Part shown: one piece after another, positions 8,543 through 16,923 of the stretch
Layout of the letters: each line of letters opens with the position of its first letter
How positions within the stretch are numbered: position 1 is the first letter of the stretch
Assembly (NCBI RefSeq): GCF_009712425.2
Contig: NZ_VCJR02000001.1
Location: 996,001-1,060,000 of the forward strand
From: Aquisalinus luteolus
Lineage (GTDB): Bacteria > Pseudomonadota > Alphaproteobacteria > Caulobacterales > Parvularculaceae
Direction: 5' to 3'
Length of the DNA stretch: 64,000 nucleotides
Position numbers and translations under genes: made by a program
Notes under the pieces: generated by a model
Database searches by the model: none
Told to the model about the DNA's origin: nothing
Seen by the model: only the letters and a program-made list of their open reading frames with translations

Positions 8543-9526
8543 ATGCCATCCATCACCAGCATAGACGAGAATCTTGCGGCCGACATCAATGTCGACCGGC
8601 TCGCTGCCCGGCTTCTCGCCGAGGGGTATCTGATCGTGCCGGGATTGCTCGATCCGGGATCGACGGACCTTCTTTGCGCCGACCTCGATGTTCATTTCGA
8701 GGCGGCGGCGTTCGGGCGGGGCCTGTTCTACGGCGCCGAGACCAAACGCTTCGGCGGTTTGTTGAAGCGCTCGCGCCAGTCGCAGCTTCTCGCCCTCCAT
8801 CCGGCGGTCCTCGCCGTCGCCGAACGTGTTCTGGGATCATGGTGTCAGTGCCTTCAGCTCAATCTGACCCAGGCGATCGAGATCCATCCAGGCGCCCGGG
8901 TCCAGGCCCCGCATCGCGACCAGGACATGTGGGCCGGGCCCAAGGGTGAAATGGAATATATGGTCAATGTGATGTGGGCGCTCGACGACTTCACCCACGA
9001 GAATGGCGCGACACGGCTGTGGCCGGGCAGCCATCGCGCCGACCCGCAGGCGTTGCTGCCGGACGGGGAGGCCGTGTCGGCGATCATGCCGCGCGGCTCG
9101 GCCTGCCTGTTTCTGGGTTCGACACTTCATTCGGGCGGTGCCAATCGCAGCGCACAGCCCCGGCGCGGACTGATCATGTCCTACTGCCTCGGCTGGCTTA
9201 AGCCCTGGGAAAATCAGTGGCTCGCCTATCCGCCGCCCATCGCGCGGCATTTCGAGCCCGAACTGGCGGCGCTTGTCGGCTACCGCCAGCATCTGCCCAG
9301 CCTCGGCAATTATGAAGGTCAGTGCCCGAGCGTCCTGCTCAAGGACGGTCCGGTGCCGGATCATCTTGCCTTCACCGACGCGCTGAAGGAGGAGCATTAC
9401 GCTCTGATGCGCGATTATTACGCCGCCCTGGACGACGAGGCCCTGGCGTCGAAGAATCCGCCAAGCGAGGGCCGGGCCGCAATTGGAGACCGCGATCATG
9501 GCGGGCCATCGCTGGCGGGACAATGA
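8543..9526 (+). CDS. Phytanoyl-CoA dioxygenase (PhyH) family protein
   Basis: 327 residues. Fe(II)/2-oxoglutarate dioxygenase fold with the metal ligands His-x-Asp in APHRDQDMW, a distal His in STLHSGGANRS, and a following Arg (QPRRG) likely for 2-oxoglutarate. The start at 8543 (MPSITSID) has GGAGA upstream. An in-frame ATG at 8528 has none. It follows luxI by 18 bases and is probably co-transcribed. As I recall, PhyH-type genes have been noted beside luxI genes in Sphingomonadaceae. The substrate is unknown; it could be a signal-modifying enzyme or a quorum-controlled metabolic enzyme. Confidence 0.86.
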   Translation: MPSITSIDENLAADINVDRLAARLLAEGYLIVPGLLDPGSTDLLCADLDVHFEAAAFGRGLFYGAETKRFGGLLKRSRQSQLLALHPAVLAVAERVLGSWCQCLQLNLTQAIEIHPGARVQAPHRDQDMWAGPKGEMEYMVNVMWALDDFTHENGATRLWPGSHRADPQALLPDGEAVSAIMPRGSACLFLGSTLHSGGANRSAQPRRGLIMSYCLGWLKPWENQWLAYPPPIARHFEPELAALVGYRQHLPSLGNYEGQCPSVLLKDGPVPDHLAFTDALKEEHYALMRDYYAALDDEALASKNPPSEGRAAIGDRDHGGPSLAGQ

Positions 9527-10385
9527 GCTGATCGACTTTGCCGGCACCGGATCTTCGCGCGGGTTTGTGCCTTCGGCCCGGCTTGAGGCGGGCGGCGTGA
9601 CGCTCGCCCGCGGGCAGCTGGCGGCCAATGACGGCGTCGCGCTCGGCGCGGCGCAGATCACCATCGCCGTGATCGAAAGCGCTTGCGTTTCCCTGGAATG
9701 GTATCCTCCAGGCACGGATCCGCAGCGTCACTTTCTCTTGCCGAATTCGGCGCAGATCCTTTCGGCGGGGCGTCCCTGCCGGTCACGTTGGGCCGGCAGG
9801 CCGACCATTCTCGCCGTCGCCTTCGATGACGCCCTCATTGAGCAGTTGCGCATTGAGACCGGTCTGCAGGATGAAACGCCCGTCGGCTCGCGATTGGGTC
9901 TGCGCGACCCGGATATCGACACGATCATTGCCAAGCTGCGCCTGGAGCTTGATTTTGGCGGATGGTCCGGACGCGGCTTTCTCGCCTCGATCGGGATCGT
10001 GCTCGCTGTCCATTTGTTGAGACACTATCGCGGCGGCAGACCTGCCCACACAAGCGGCGGGCTCTCGGATCGCCGCCTGCGCCGCGTGGCTGGTTTCATC
10101 GAGACCCATCTGGGTGACGAGATCAACCAGGCAGAGCTCGCCGGGCTTGCGGCGCTGAGCCCCCATCATTTCGCGAGTGCCTTTCGCCGATCGGCCGGTG
10201 TCGCGCCGCATCGCTATGTTCTGGAGCGCCGCATCGCCCACGCTCGCGCGCTGCTGGCCGGTTCCGAGGCGACCATCACGACGATTGCCCATGGGCTCGG
10301 CTTTGCCAGTCATGGGCATTTCTCGGAGAGTTTCCGGCGGATGGTCGGGGTTACGCCGTCACGGTACCGGGAACGCAGACGATAG
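9498..10385 (+). CDS. AraC-family transcriptional regulator
   Basis: 295 residues. The last ~100 residues carry the paired helix-turn-helix of AraC proteins: INQAELAGLAALSPHHFASAFRRSAGVAPHRYVLERR, then ATITTIAHGLGFASHGHFSESFRRMVGVTPSRYR. The N-terminal ~190 residues are an unassigned sensor-like region. The ATG at 9498 has GGAG upstream; a TTG at 9483 in the same frame is an alternative. The gene overlaps the end of the PhyH gene by about 29 bases, which ties it to the luxI operon. Confidence 0.88.
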   Translation: MAGHRWRDNELIDFAGTGSSRGFVPSARLEAGGVTLARGQLAANDGVALGAAQITIAVIESACVSLEWYPPGTDPQRHFLLPNSAQILSAGRPCRSRWAGRPTILAVAFDDALIEQLRIETGLQDETPVGSRLGLRDPDIDTIIAKLRLELDFGGWSGRGFLASIGIVLAVHLLRHYRGGRPAHTSGGLSDRRLRRVAGFIETHLGDEINQAELAGLAALSPHHFASAFRRSAGVAPHRYVLERRIAHARALLAGSEATITTIAHGLGFASHGHFSESFRRMVGVTPSRYRERRR

Positions 10386-10479
10386 CGGGCCGACTCGTCG
10401 TTTCATCGAACAGGGCGATTGCCGGAGTGCCCGGGAGCCGGTTCGGAATGTAACCTTCGTAGAGCATATTATGGGTTAA

Positions 10480-10824
10480 ATGATAAATGAAGGTAGCAAT
10501 CATGCCGACGCTCATTGTCCGCCCCTAGCGCTTCGCCGGGCACTGAAAAAGCGCGGGGACGATATATTCGACGCCCGGAAGCGCAGAAAACTCTCCGCTC
10601 AGGTGGTAGCGGAGCTAGCGCTTACGTCGCGCAATACACTCAAGCGCACCGAGGAGGGTGATCCGGCTGTCAGTATCGGTATCTATGCCTCGGTGCTCAA
10701 TGCGCTTGGCCTTCCGGGCGGTGTCGGCGAGCTTGCCGATGCCGCACGCGACAGGCTCGGGCTGGAGCTGACAAGCCCGTCGGCCAGGCGCCGTGCCGGC
10801 GCGCGTCGCGGGCAGGAGACATAA
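10480..10824 (+). CDS. HipB-like XRE-family DNA-binding protein
   Basis: 114 residues. A helix-turn-helix can be seen in residues ~30-80 (KRRKLSAQVVAELALTS, then NTLKRTEEGDPAVSIGIYASVLNALGL). This resembles antitoxin-type regulators paired with HipA kinases. Its stop overlaps the next start as TAATG, a coupling typical of hipBA operons. The ribosome-binding site before 10480 is weak, so the exact start is uncertain. Confidence 0.7.
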   Translation: MINEGSNHADAHCPPLALRRALKKRGDDIFDARKRRKLSAQVVAELALTSRNTLKRTEEGDPAVSIGIYASVLNALGLPGGVGELADAARDRLGLELTSPSARRRAGARRGQET

Positions 10825-11072
10825 TGGCCGATCCCGTGGAGGTCCATGTCAGCCTGCCGAGCGGCACCCATCGCGTCGGAACGCTCCATCGCGCGCCGTC
10901 CCGGGGTCGCGAGACGGTCAGCTTCGAATATCATGAAGGCTGGCTTGCCAATGAGGAGCGATTTGCGCTTGAGCCGGCGCTGGCTGTCGGCAAGGGACGG
11001 TTCTATCCCGATCAGGAATGCGAAATGTTCGGCGCGATCGGGGATTCGGCTCCCGACCCATGGGGTCGCTGA
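10824..11072 (+). pseudogene. HipA kinase, N-terminal fragment
   Basis: 82 residues matching only the HipA N-terminal domain (VHVSLPSGTHRVGTLHRA to MFGAIGDSAPDPWGR). Full HipA toxins are over 400 residues and continue after the DxWGR motif into a kinase domain. Here a stop follows immediately and nothing kinase-like is seen downstream. The break lies next to the convergent esterase at 11082, where the hydrolase block begins, so the gene was probably cut when that block arrived. It should be inactive as a toxin. Confidence 0.75.
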
Positions 11073-11081
11073 AACCAACAC

Positions 11082-12667
11082 CTATGGCTGAGCATCCGCT
11101 GCCCTTTCGCTTACATCGAGCCGTGCCTTCCACGGGTCTTCCCGGCCAATGAATTCACCGTCTGCCTCGATTACGAGAATTTCTTCGCGTTCTCGCTGAT
11201 ATTGAGGCCAGACCGGTAGACCTTCCCCATTGGGATTACCGGACTTGGCAAAGTTGGCCCAGTAACTGTTGAGAGCACGCGCTACATCCTCGTCTTCCGG
11301 CGATGGAGTCGATCCCGGCCAGGCGTTGAGCGTGTCGAAGACATAAGCAATTTCCGACCCGTGAGGTGCACCGTTCTGCCAGCGTTCCGACATCGCATCC
11401 GGCACATAGCCGAAGCGATAAACGTAAACCGGAGCACCCTTGTCTTCGAATGCGCGTGCGGCAAAACGGGCAGGCTCAGCCTGAACCTTGTCTGTCCCGG
11501 CCATGACCAGCAGGGTGGCCAGTTCCGTTGTTCCTTCCGGATCATAGATTTCTGCAGCTTTTTCCGCGTGGCTGAACTGTGAGAAAAGTTCGTCTTTTGT
11601 ATCGGCACTGATGAATCCGACAAAGTCCGCGCTATTGGCGCCTATAATGAGCGGTACGTTCGCCTGCCTGCCAGCTTCATAGGCGCTTTGCGCCGTTTCA
11701 ACGACGAGACGACCATCGAGGATCGGTCCTGAATAGGTGATGGGACCGCCAGGTCCTGCAGTTTCCTGACCATTATCAACAATCTCTTCCGCCGAAAGAG
11801 CGCGCAGCTTTTCAAGCGCCGCCGCATCCTCACCCACAATATCGTGGCGGCGGGCGAAATTGATGCCTGCCGTTTCCGCAGACACGGGGTAATGCGTGTC
11901 GATACCGTCCTCGCTGAGCGGTCGGCCAGTGAGGACGCCGTCCCGGCTGCCACCGGACTGGCTGATTGCCTTGTGGAACAGGCCACGGTCCATCGGAATT
12001 GTCAGCAGTGTGTGTACCGATACCCCCCCCCAGCGGACTCGCCGAAAATTGTAACATTGTCCGGATTGCCACCGAAAGCTGCGATGTTCTGTTGCACCCA
12101 TTCCAGCGCGGCGATCTGGTCCATATAGGCGAAGTTGCCAGTCGGGCGGTCCTGATTTTCTTCGCTCAGCGCGGGAAAAGCGAAGAAGCCCAGACGTCCC
12201 AGCCGATAATTGAAGGTGACCAGGATCACATCCCGTTGCGCAAATTGCTCCCCTGAGAACGAGGCTTGCGCACCTGAACCGAAGACAAACGCCCCGCCAT
12301 GTATCCAAACCATGACAGGAAGTTCTGCTTCAGGCTCAATGTCAGCTGGTTTCCAGATATTGAGAAACAGGCAATCCTCTGAGTTAGTCGCTTCGCCTTC
12401 CGCAGGAGGCGGGCCGAAGGAACGTTGTGGGCAATCAGATCCGAAAGCTGTGGCATCTCTTACCCCGTCCCATGGTTGGACGGGTCGAGGTGCGCGCCAG
12501 CGATAGTCGCCAGTTGGGGCCGCCGCATAGGGAATGCCCTTGAAGCTGGAGACATTTCCTTCAGTCGCACCATGAAGTGTTCCTGATGAAACATTGACGG
12601 TTTGTGCGGCGGCACTGGCGACGGCAAGTACAATGCCGACCGTGAGGATTGATGCAAATCGGACCAT
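11082..12667 (-). pseudogene. Type-B carboxylesterase, frameshifted at a C9 tract
   Basis: Read as one gene this would encode a ~528-residue secreted carboxylesterase/lipase. It has a signal peptide (ASAAAQ), the EDCLFLNIW motif, WIHGGAFVFGSG, and the nucleophile elbow FGESAGG. The first frame (start 12667, AGGA upstream) stops just after GESAGG. The second frame resumes VSVHTLLTIPMDRGLFHKAISQSGG and runs to 11082. The switch is at a run of nine C on the + strand (12023-12031). Seven G on the coding strand would restore the usual GESAGGVSV; ten would restore frame with an extra Gly. It may be a real mutation, a phase-variable tract or a sequencing error. Confidence 0.8.
12023..12031. repeat. 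Nine-base C homopolymer at the esterase frameshift
   Basis: A run of nine C (nine G on the coding strand) lies exactly where the esterase reading frame changes, directly after the GESAGG catalytic-serine motif. Confidence 0.85.
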
Positions 12668-12804
12668 GTCATTTCCTGTCTTTTTGATAATTATCGTTGT
12701 CGATGACTTGCTACCAGGCTCTGGTCCAATCCAGGACTGCGCCTGCAGACCTGTGGACGAAGTGTGGATGCGCCGAAACCCCTGAGGGAATTTCACGTTT
12801 ATCC

Positions 12805-13296
12805 TTAGTGGGAAATACTGTGTGTATCCCTGACACTGCTGAATGTCAGGGCAAGCATTTTCCAGATATCATCTTTGTGCTGATAGACCTCGGTCACGGT
12901 GAACTCATTGGAGACTTCATTGCCGCCAACCACAGCCACCAACGTGATGCGGCTCCAGACTATTGCCGTATCCCCGAACATTTCGACTGCAACATCGTGA
13001 ACATCGGCATTTTTGTACCAAATTCTACCCGATTCAATGATGTCGAGTTCTGCTTCGGTCTTCCAGGTGCCACTCATATGGACGAACTTGGCATTCGCAT
13101 CGAACAGCGTTTCCAGTTTCCCGACGTCCTTTTCCGCCATCCAGTCCCATTTCTGGCTTGAGAGCTCGAGCAGCGCCTGTTGCTCGCTATCAACGTCTGC
13201 GACGTTGGACTGATTGTCCGCCCCCAGAGCTGAGGCGTTTGGGATAAGCGTTCCCATGATCAGCAAGGCATAGGCGACGAAATGAATTTTTGACAT
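12805..13296 (-). CDS. Secreted SnoaL/NTF2-like protein (DUF4440 type)
   Basis: 163 residues. An N-terminal signal peptide (MSKIHFVAYALLIMGTLIPNASALG) is followed by a domain resembling DUF4440/NTF2-like folds, with WDWMAEKDVGKLETLFDANAKFVHMSGTW and later VWSRITLVAVVGGNEVSNEFTVTEVY. These folds often form small pockets for hydrolysis or isomerisation, but no reaction can be assigned. The ATG at 13296 is chosen because AAGGA lies about eight bases upstream. It stands between two secreted hydrolases on the same strand. Confidence 0.72.
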   Translation of the reverse strand: MSKIHFVAYALLIMGTLIPNASALGADNQSNVADVDSEQQALLELSSQKWDWMAEKDVGKLETLFDANAKFVHMSGTWKTEAELDIIESGRIWYKNADVHDVAVEMFGDTAIVWSRITLVAVVGGNEVSNEFTVTEVYQHKDDIWKMLALTFSSVRDTHSISH

Positions 13297-13396
13297 GGTC
13301 ATTTTCCTTTTGTGCGTTTCGTTTTTTTTCTTCTTAATGACGATCTGAAAAGTCAGGCTTCTGGCTCTCATACCGAAGGTTCAGCTTCGTCCTTTT

Positions 13397-14476
13397 TTAA
13401 TCCAGATCCTTATCCGTCAGGAACCTGGAAACATGATCAGCGATTTCTACGTTGTTCAGGTCGGAGAACGGAAAGTGCGTATTGCCGTGGATTCCGATTT
13501 CCGGAAGGTGCACGAGCGTCACATCACCGCCATGGCGATTGACCGTGTCTGCCCAGAGCCTGGCCATCTCTAGACGAGCGCGCCACCCATCCTGGCCGGG
13601 GAGCGGGCTTTGCTCGGCAGGAATATTATCGCCGTAATAGATGATGACCGGAATGCGGGTGAGAGCCATGAATTCGGCCATCGGCGCGGAAGCTGCGGAA
13701 AGCTCGCCAGCCGAACTCGGAATCGGTTCAGGCACTTCGCCTTCAGGAAAGATGAACCCGCTGCCGGGTTCAAAGCTGACGATCCCGCGAATATTTTCAT
13801 TCCTGGTTGCGGCCAGCCAGCCAAAACCGCCTGAATGGGAATGCGTAAACAGAACGCCGGAACCGATCCTGTCAAACAGGGCAGAGACGCTGTCTGTCAC
13901 GACGTCCGGCTCAATAGGGCCTGTGTCCGGAGTCATCGACCGGAAATACTGGTTGAGCGTTTCCTCATCCTGCGCGAACTGAACGCCATCAAAATAGTCT
14001 GGCCACACGCCGACGCGGAAAACGTTGAACCAGAACTGCTCGTCCGGCGTGGGGGTTATTGTCGTACCCTCCATGCCGCGCCCGGCATCGCCCCTTCGTG
14101 GTTGATCTATCAGGTAAACGCCGTACCCACGGCGCAGGAAAAGTGTCTGAAACCCTTCTCGCCCATCCGGTGTCGTTTCCCAGGTGCGCGAGAATTGACC
14201 AAACCCGTGCCACATCACGATGGGCAGGGGGCGTGCATCTGCTGGCAGCTGGTACGACACAAAGGCATGATCCCCATGATACGTCTGACCAGCCGGCAAT
14301 GACGGATCGAGCGGATTGAACTCGCCCGGTTCTGTTCGAACTGTTCCGCCTGCGGCGAAACTCCCTTGTTCCGCAATTACAAGGCTCTCTTGCTCGCGTG
14401 GTTCTGCACTCGAACAGGCAGTCACTGCCGCGAGGCAGCTAACCAGGAACAGAGCCAAAAGGGTGCGATCAGGCAT
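13397..14476 (-). CDS. Secreted alpha/beta hydrolase (putative lipoprotein)
   Basis: 359 residues. The N terminus (LLALFLVSCLAAVTACSS) looks like a secretion signal with a possible lipobox Cys. The core is an alpha/beta hydrolase: IVMWHGFGQFSRTW forms the oxyanion region, FTHSHSGGFGWL is the nucleophile elbow, and a C-terminal LPEIGIHGNTH supplies a candidate His. Esterase-like activity on an unknown substrate is likely. The start is four bases after the stop of the upstream cupin gene, so the two are probably in one operon. Confidence 0.8.
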   Translation of the reverse strand: MPDRTLLALFLVSCLAAVTACSSAEPREQESLVIAEQGSFAAGGTVRTEPGEFNPLDPSLPAGQTYHGDHAFVSYQLPADARPLPIVMWHGFGQFSRTWETTPDGREGFQTLFLRRGYGVYLIDQPRRGDAGRGMEGTTITPTPDEQFWFNVFRVGVWPDYFDGVQFAQDEETLNQYFRSMTPDTGPIEPDVVTDSVSALFDRIGSGVLFTHSHSGGFGWLAATRNENIRGIVSFEPGSGFIFPEGEVPEPIPSSAGELSAASAPMAEFMALTRIPVIIYYGDNIPAEQSPLPGQDGWRARLEMARLWADTVNRHGGDVTLVHLPEIGIHGNTHFPFSDLNNVEIADHVSRFLTDKDLD

Positions 14477-14480
14477 GATC

Positions 14481-14969
14481 CTAGCGACCGAGATATTCGT
14501 CTTCACTGACTGCCTCCATCCATTCAACGCGAACGCCATCGAGAGGTTCTGCTATGGCGACATGGGACATCGGGCTATCGGGCGACGCTCCGTGCCAATG
14601 GCGCTCGCCGGGCGGTATCCACACCACGTCTCCGGGCTGAACGACCTCTGATGGTTCGCCATCAGACTGCACACGTCCGGTGCCGGAAATTACGATCAGT
14701 GTCTGGCCCATCGGATGTGTGTGCCAGTTTGTGCGCGCCCCCGGTTCGAACTCGACTATTGCGCCGCCATACCCATTGTCGCGACCTGACGAGAAACGGG
14801 AAGAGACCTTGGCTGTTCCGGTAAAGTTTTCAGTAGGGGCGACGGTGGTGTTCTGTGCCGCATAGCGCGTAACGCTGAGGCCATTCTCATCAGCAGAGAC
14901 TTCTTGCGCTGAGCAGGCACTGACGAAAACGAGCGTTGCCAGAATCGATGGAAGTACCGAGTTATTCAT
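14481..14969 (-). CDS. Secreted cupin-domain protein
   Basis: 162 residues. A signal or lipoprotein leader (ILATLVFVSACSAQ) precedes a single cupin barrel. The metal-binding motif is seen in TNWHTHPMGQTLIVISGTG, and a second motif PGDVVWIPPGERHWHG carries another His. The family includes dioxygenases, isomerases and binding proteins; no substrate can be named. GGGAG lies before the ATG at 14969. The start overlaps the end of the CMD gene by eight bases. Confidence 0.82.
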   Translation of the reverse strand: MNNSVLPSILATLVFVSACSAQEVSADENGLSVTRYAAQNTTVAPTENFTGTAKVSSRFSSGRDNGYGGAIVEFEPGARTNWHTHPMGQTLIVISGTGRVQSDGEPSEVVQPGDVVWIPPGERHWHGASPDSPMSHVAIAEPLDGVRVEWMEAVSEDEYLGR

Positions 14970-15702
14970 TGCTCGCTCCCTGTTCAGTCCTTGCTTGCAG
15001 GACTTCTTCAAGTATGCGTTGTGCCTTTGCCGCCGTTTGCGGGTCGACACGATCACGCAGGATATCGGTGAAATGGTATAGTTGCTCCGGCGTCAACCCG
15101 GTGGTCAGCGAGACACGATAGTGCCCTCTCAATTGAGCTTCAACGCCGCTCATGGCGGCGAGGGCGCTGATGGTTGCAAGTTCCCTTTCCTGATGTGTAA
15201 GGACATCTCTGGAAAAAATGTCACCGAACAGGTGCTCTTTGAGATAGACATCGATGACAGGGGCGATTTGTGCATACTTTGCAGAATTGGTTGTCATATC
15301 ACGCCCGGTAATCTGATTGCGGACGTCATTGCCGAGGGCATTCATGTCGGTATCTTCAGGCAAAGGGGTGGCGTCTTCGCCGAGCCTGTCTTCAATTCCA
15401 CTGGCCTCGCGCGTTTCCAGAATGTCTGCCAGAGCGGTCAATGCATTCAGGCTTCTGGGAAACCCAGCATAGGCATACATCTGTATAAGGACCTCCCGAA
15501 TATCGTATACTGGCACGCCAGCATCCAGGGCCTCTGTAATCGCCGCCTCCAGCTTTTCAATATCCCCGGCCGCAGTAAAGGCAGCGATCGGCACAATATG
15601 TGTCTGCTCTTCAGATAGGCCGGACTTGGCCGGGTCTGCTGCTCCGGCGTGTGCCGGACATATGAGGATGATCGTTGAAATCAAAACAGTGATTATGCGC
15701 AT
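14962..15702 (-). CDS. Secreted carboxymuconolactone decarboxylase-family protein
   Basis: 246 residues. A signal peptide (ITVLISTIILICPAHAGA) is followed by two CMD-like helical repeats, the first around EAITEALDAGVPVYDIREVLIQMYAYAGFPRS and the second around RELATISALAAMSGVEAQLRGHYRVSLTTGLT. No CxxC peroxidatic pair is seen, so AhpD-type chemistry is unlikely. CMD proteins often pair with cupin proteins, as here. The ATG at 15702 has AAGGA upstream. Confidence 0.82.
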   Translation of the reverse strand: MRIITVLISTIILICPAHAGAADPAKSGLSEEQTHIVPIAAFTAAGDIEKLEAAITEALDAGVPVYDIREVLIQMYAYAGFPRSLNALTALADILETREASGIEDRLGEDATPLPEDTDMNALGNDVRNQITGRDMTTNSAKYAQIAPVIDVYLKEHLFGDIFSRDVLTHQERELATISALAAMSGVEAQLRGHYRVSLTTGLTPEQLYHFTDILRDRVDPQTAAKAQRILEEVLQARTEQGASNE

Positions 15703-15741
15703 TCTCAATTTTCCTTATGCAGGAGTTTCCAGTACGGTCTA

Positions 15742-16812
15742 TTACTGCTGCCCCGTGGCAAGCGTGCGACCAAAAAAGCTTGTCAGCTGTTCCATCGCGG
15801 CATCGACATAAGGCTGCTTCCAGTAGGTCTGTATGTGCGAGGCACCCTCGATGAGAAACAGCTCCTTGTCAGACGTGCCGGTCGCAAGCGCAAAGGCGTC
15901 TTGCGACATATAGAGCGTGTCTGCGGAATCGCCGGCGATCATCAGGAGCGGTTGATTGATCAGCTCGATCTGGTCGCGCGCATCGGACTGCATCAAGTCG
16001 ATCAGGCTGCTGGTCGTATACCGGAAGGTCGAATTCGGATGGGCGTGTGTCTTTCCGTAATAGACATAGCCCTCTCGATAGAGCTCGAACGGTAGGGCGG
16101 CGATCTCCTCATCGGTTGGCGTTGCGTCAGCGCTATACTGGATTTCTCCTCCGGCAGCCTCCTGCGCTCTGGCCCTTGAGGCTGCCGTCAATCGCTCCTG
16201 AATCGTCGAAATCTGCGAATCCATGAACCCGTTCCGCCGAACAAGCCCACTATTGAACATGCTCAGTGTCGCCACGGACTTGAAACGCTTGTCTGTCTGT
16301 GCTGCCGCCAAAGAGTATCCGCCGCCGCCACAGATTCCGAAAAGACCAAGATTGGCGCTATCGACGCCATCATACTGGCTGATGAAGTCCGCCATTCCGC
16401 GAATGTCTTCGATACGAAATGCAGGTTTGTCCACATTGCGGGGCTGGCCTTCGCTTGCACCTTGATAGGCAGCATCAGCGGCTATGGTCACATACCCTTT
16501 TGCGGCCAGGCGTTGCGCGTAAAGGCCCGCTACCTGTTCTTTCACGCCGCCATTGGGGTGGGCCACAATGATAGCCGGATAGGAGTGTTCGGCGTCATAA
16601 CCGGGCGGAGTATAGACATTGGCCGCGATATTGAGCCCGTTCAGTTGATAGGAAACCGGATGAATATTGACATTGCCTTGAACGTTCTCGGAGATCGCAT
16701 TCCGATAAACCAGCCCGTGTGAATTGTTTGGTTTGTTTTCAGCGCCTGCGTTGCCGAAACCCAGCGCAAAAATTCCTCCTACAATGATCGCTTTTAGTGC
16801 CGATAATGCCAT
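15742..16812 (-). CDS. Secreted alpha/beta hydrolase of dienelactone-hydrolase type
   Basis: 356 residues with a signal peptide (AIIVGGIFALGFGNAGA). The hydrolase core contains AIIVAHPNGGVKEQ and the elbow GICGGGGYS, which places Cys at the nucleophile position as in dienelactone hydrolases. A late ASHIQTYW segment gives a candidate His. GGAGAG lies upstream of the ATG. It is the first gene of the minus-strand set and diverges from a LysR regulator 111 bases away, which is the usual arrangement for LysR control. Confidence 0.82.
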   Translation of the reverse strand: MALSALKAIIVGGIFALGFGNAGAENKPNNSHGLVYRNAISENVQGNVNIHPVSYQLNGLNIAANVYTPPGYDAEHSYPAIIVAHPNGGVKEQVAGLYAQRLAAKGYVTIAADAAYQGASEGQPRNVDKPAFRIEDIRGMADFISQYDGVDSANLGLFGICGGGGYSLAAAQTDKRFKSVATLSMFNSGLVRRNGFMDSQISTIQERLTAASRARAQEAAGGEIQYSADATPTDEEIAALPFELYREGYVYYGKTHAHPNSTFRYTTSSLIDLMQSDARDQIELINQPLLMIAGDSADTLYMSQDAFALATGTSDKELFLIEGASHIQTYWKQPYVDAAMEQLTSFFGRTLATGQQ

Positions 16813-16903
16813 TCATCTCTCCTGGCGATTGGGTATTGATCGTCCGTGCTATGGAAGGATAACAATTGCGATTATGCCGTACTATAGGCTAAAAACGCAT
16901 GGA

Positions 16904-16915
16904 CCTATTAATAGG
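16904..16915. promoter_or_regulatory. Palindrome before the lysR start
   Basis: CCTATTAATAGG is a perfect 12-bp palindrome ending eight bases before the lysR ATG, and its right arm forms part of the AGGAG ribosome-binding site. A related ACTATAGG lies at 16881. Binding here could repress lysR while controlling the divergent hydrolase operon. Confidence 0.4.
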
Positions 16916-16923
16916 AGTCATGA

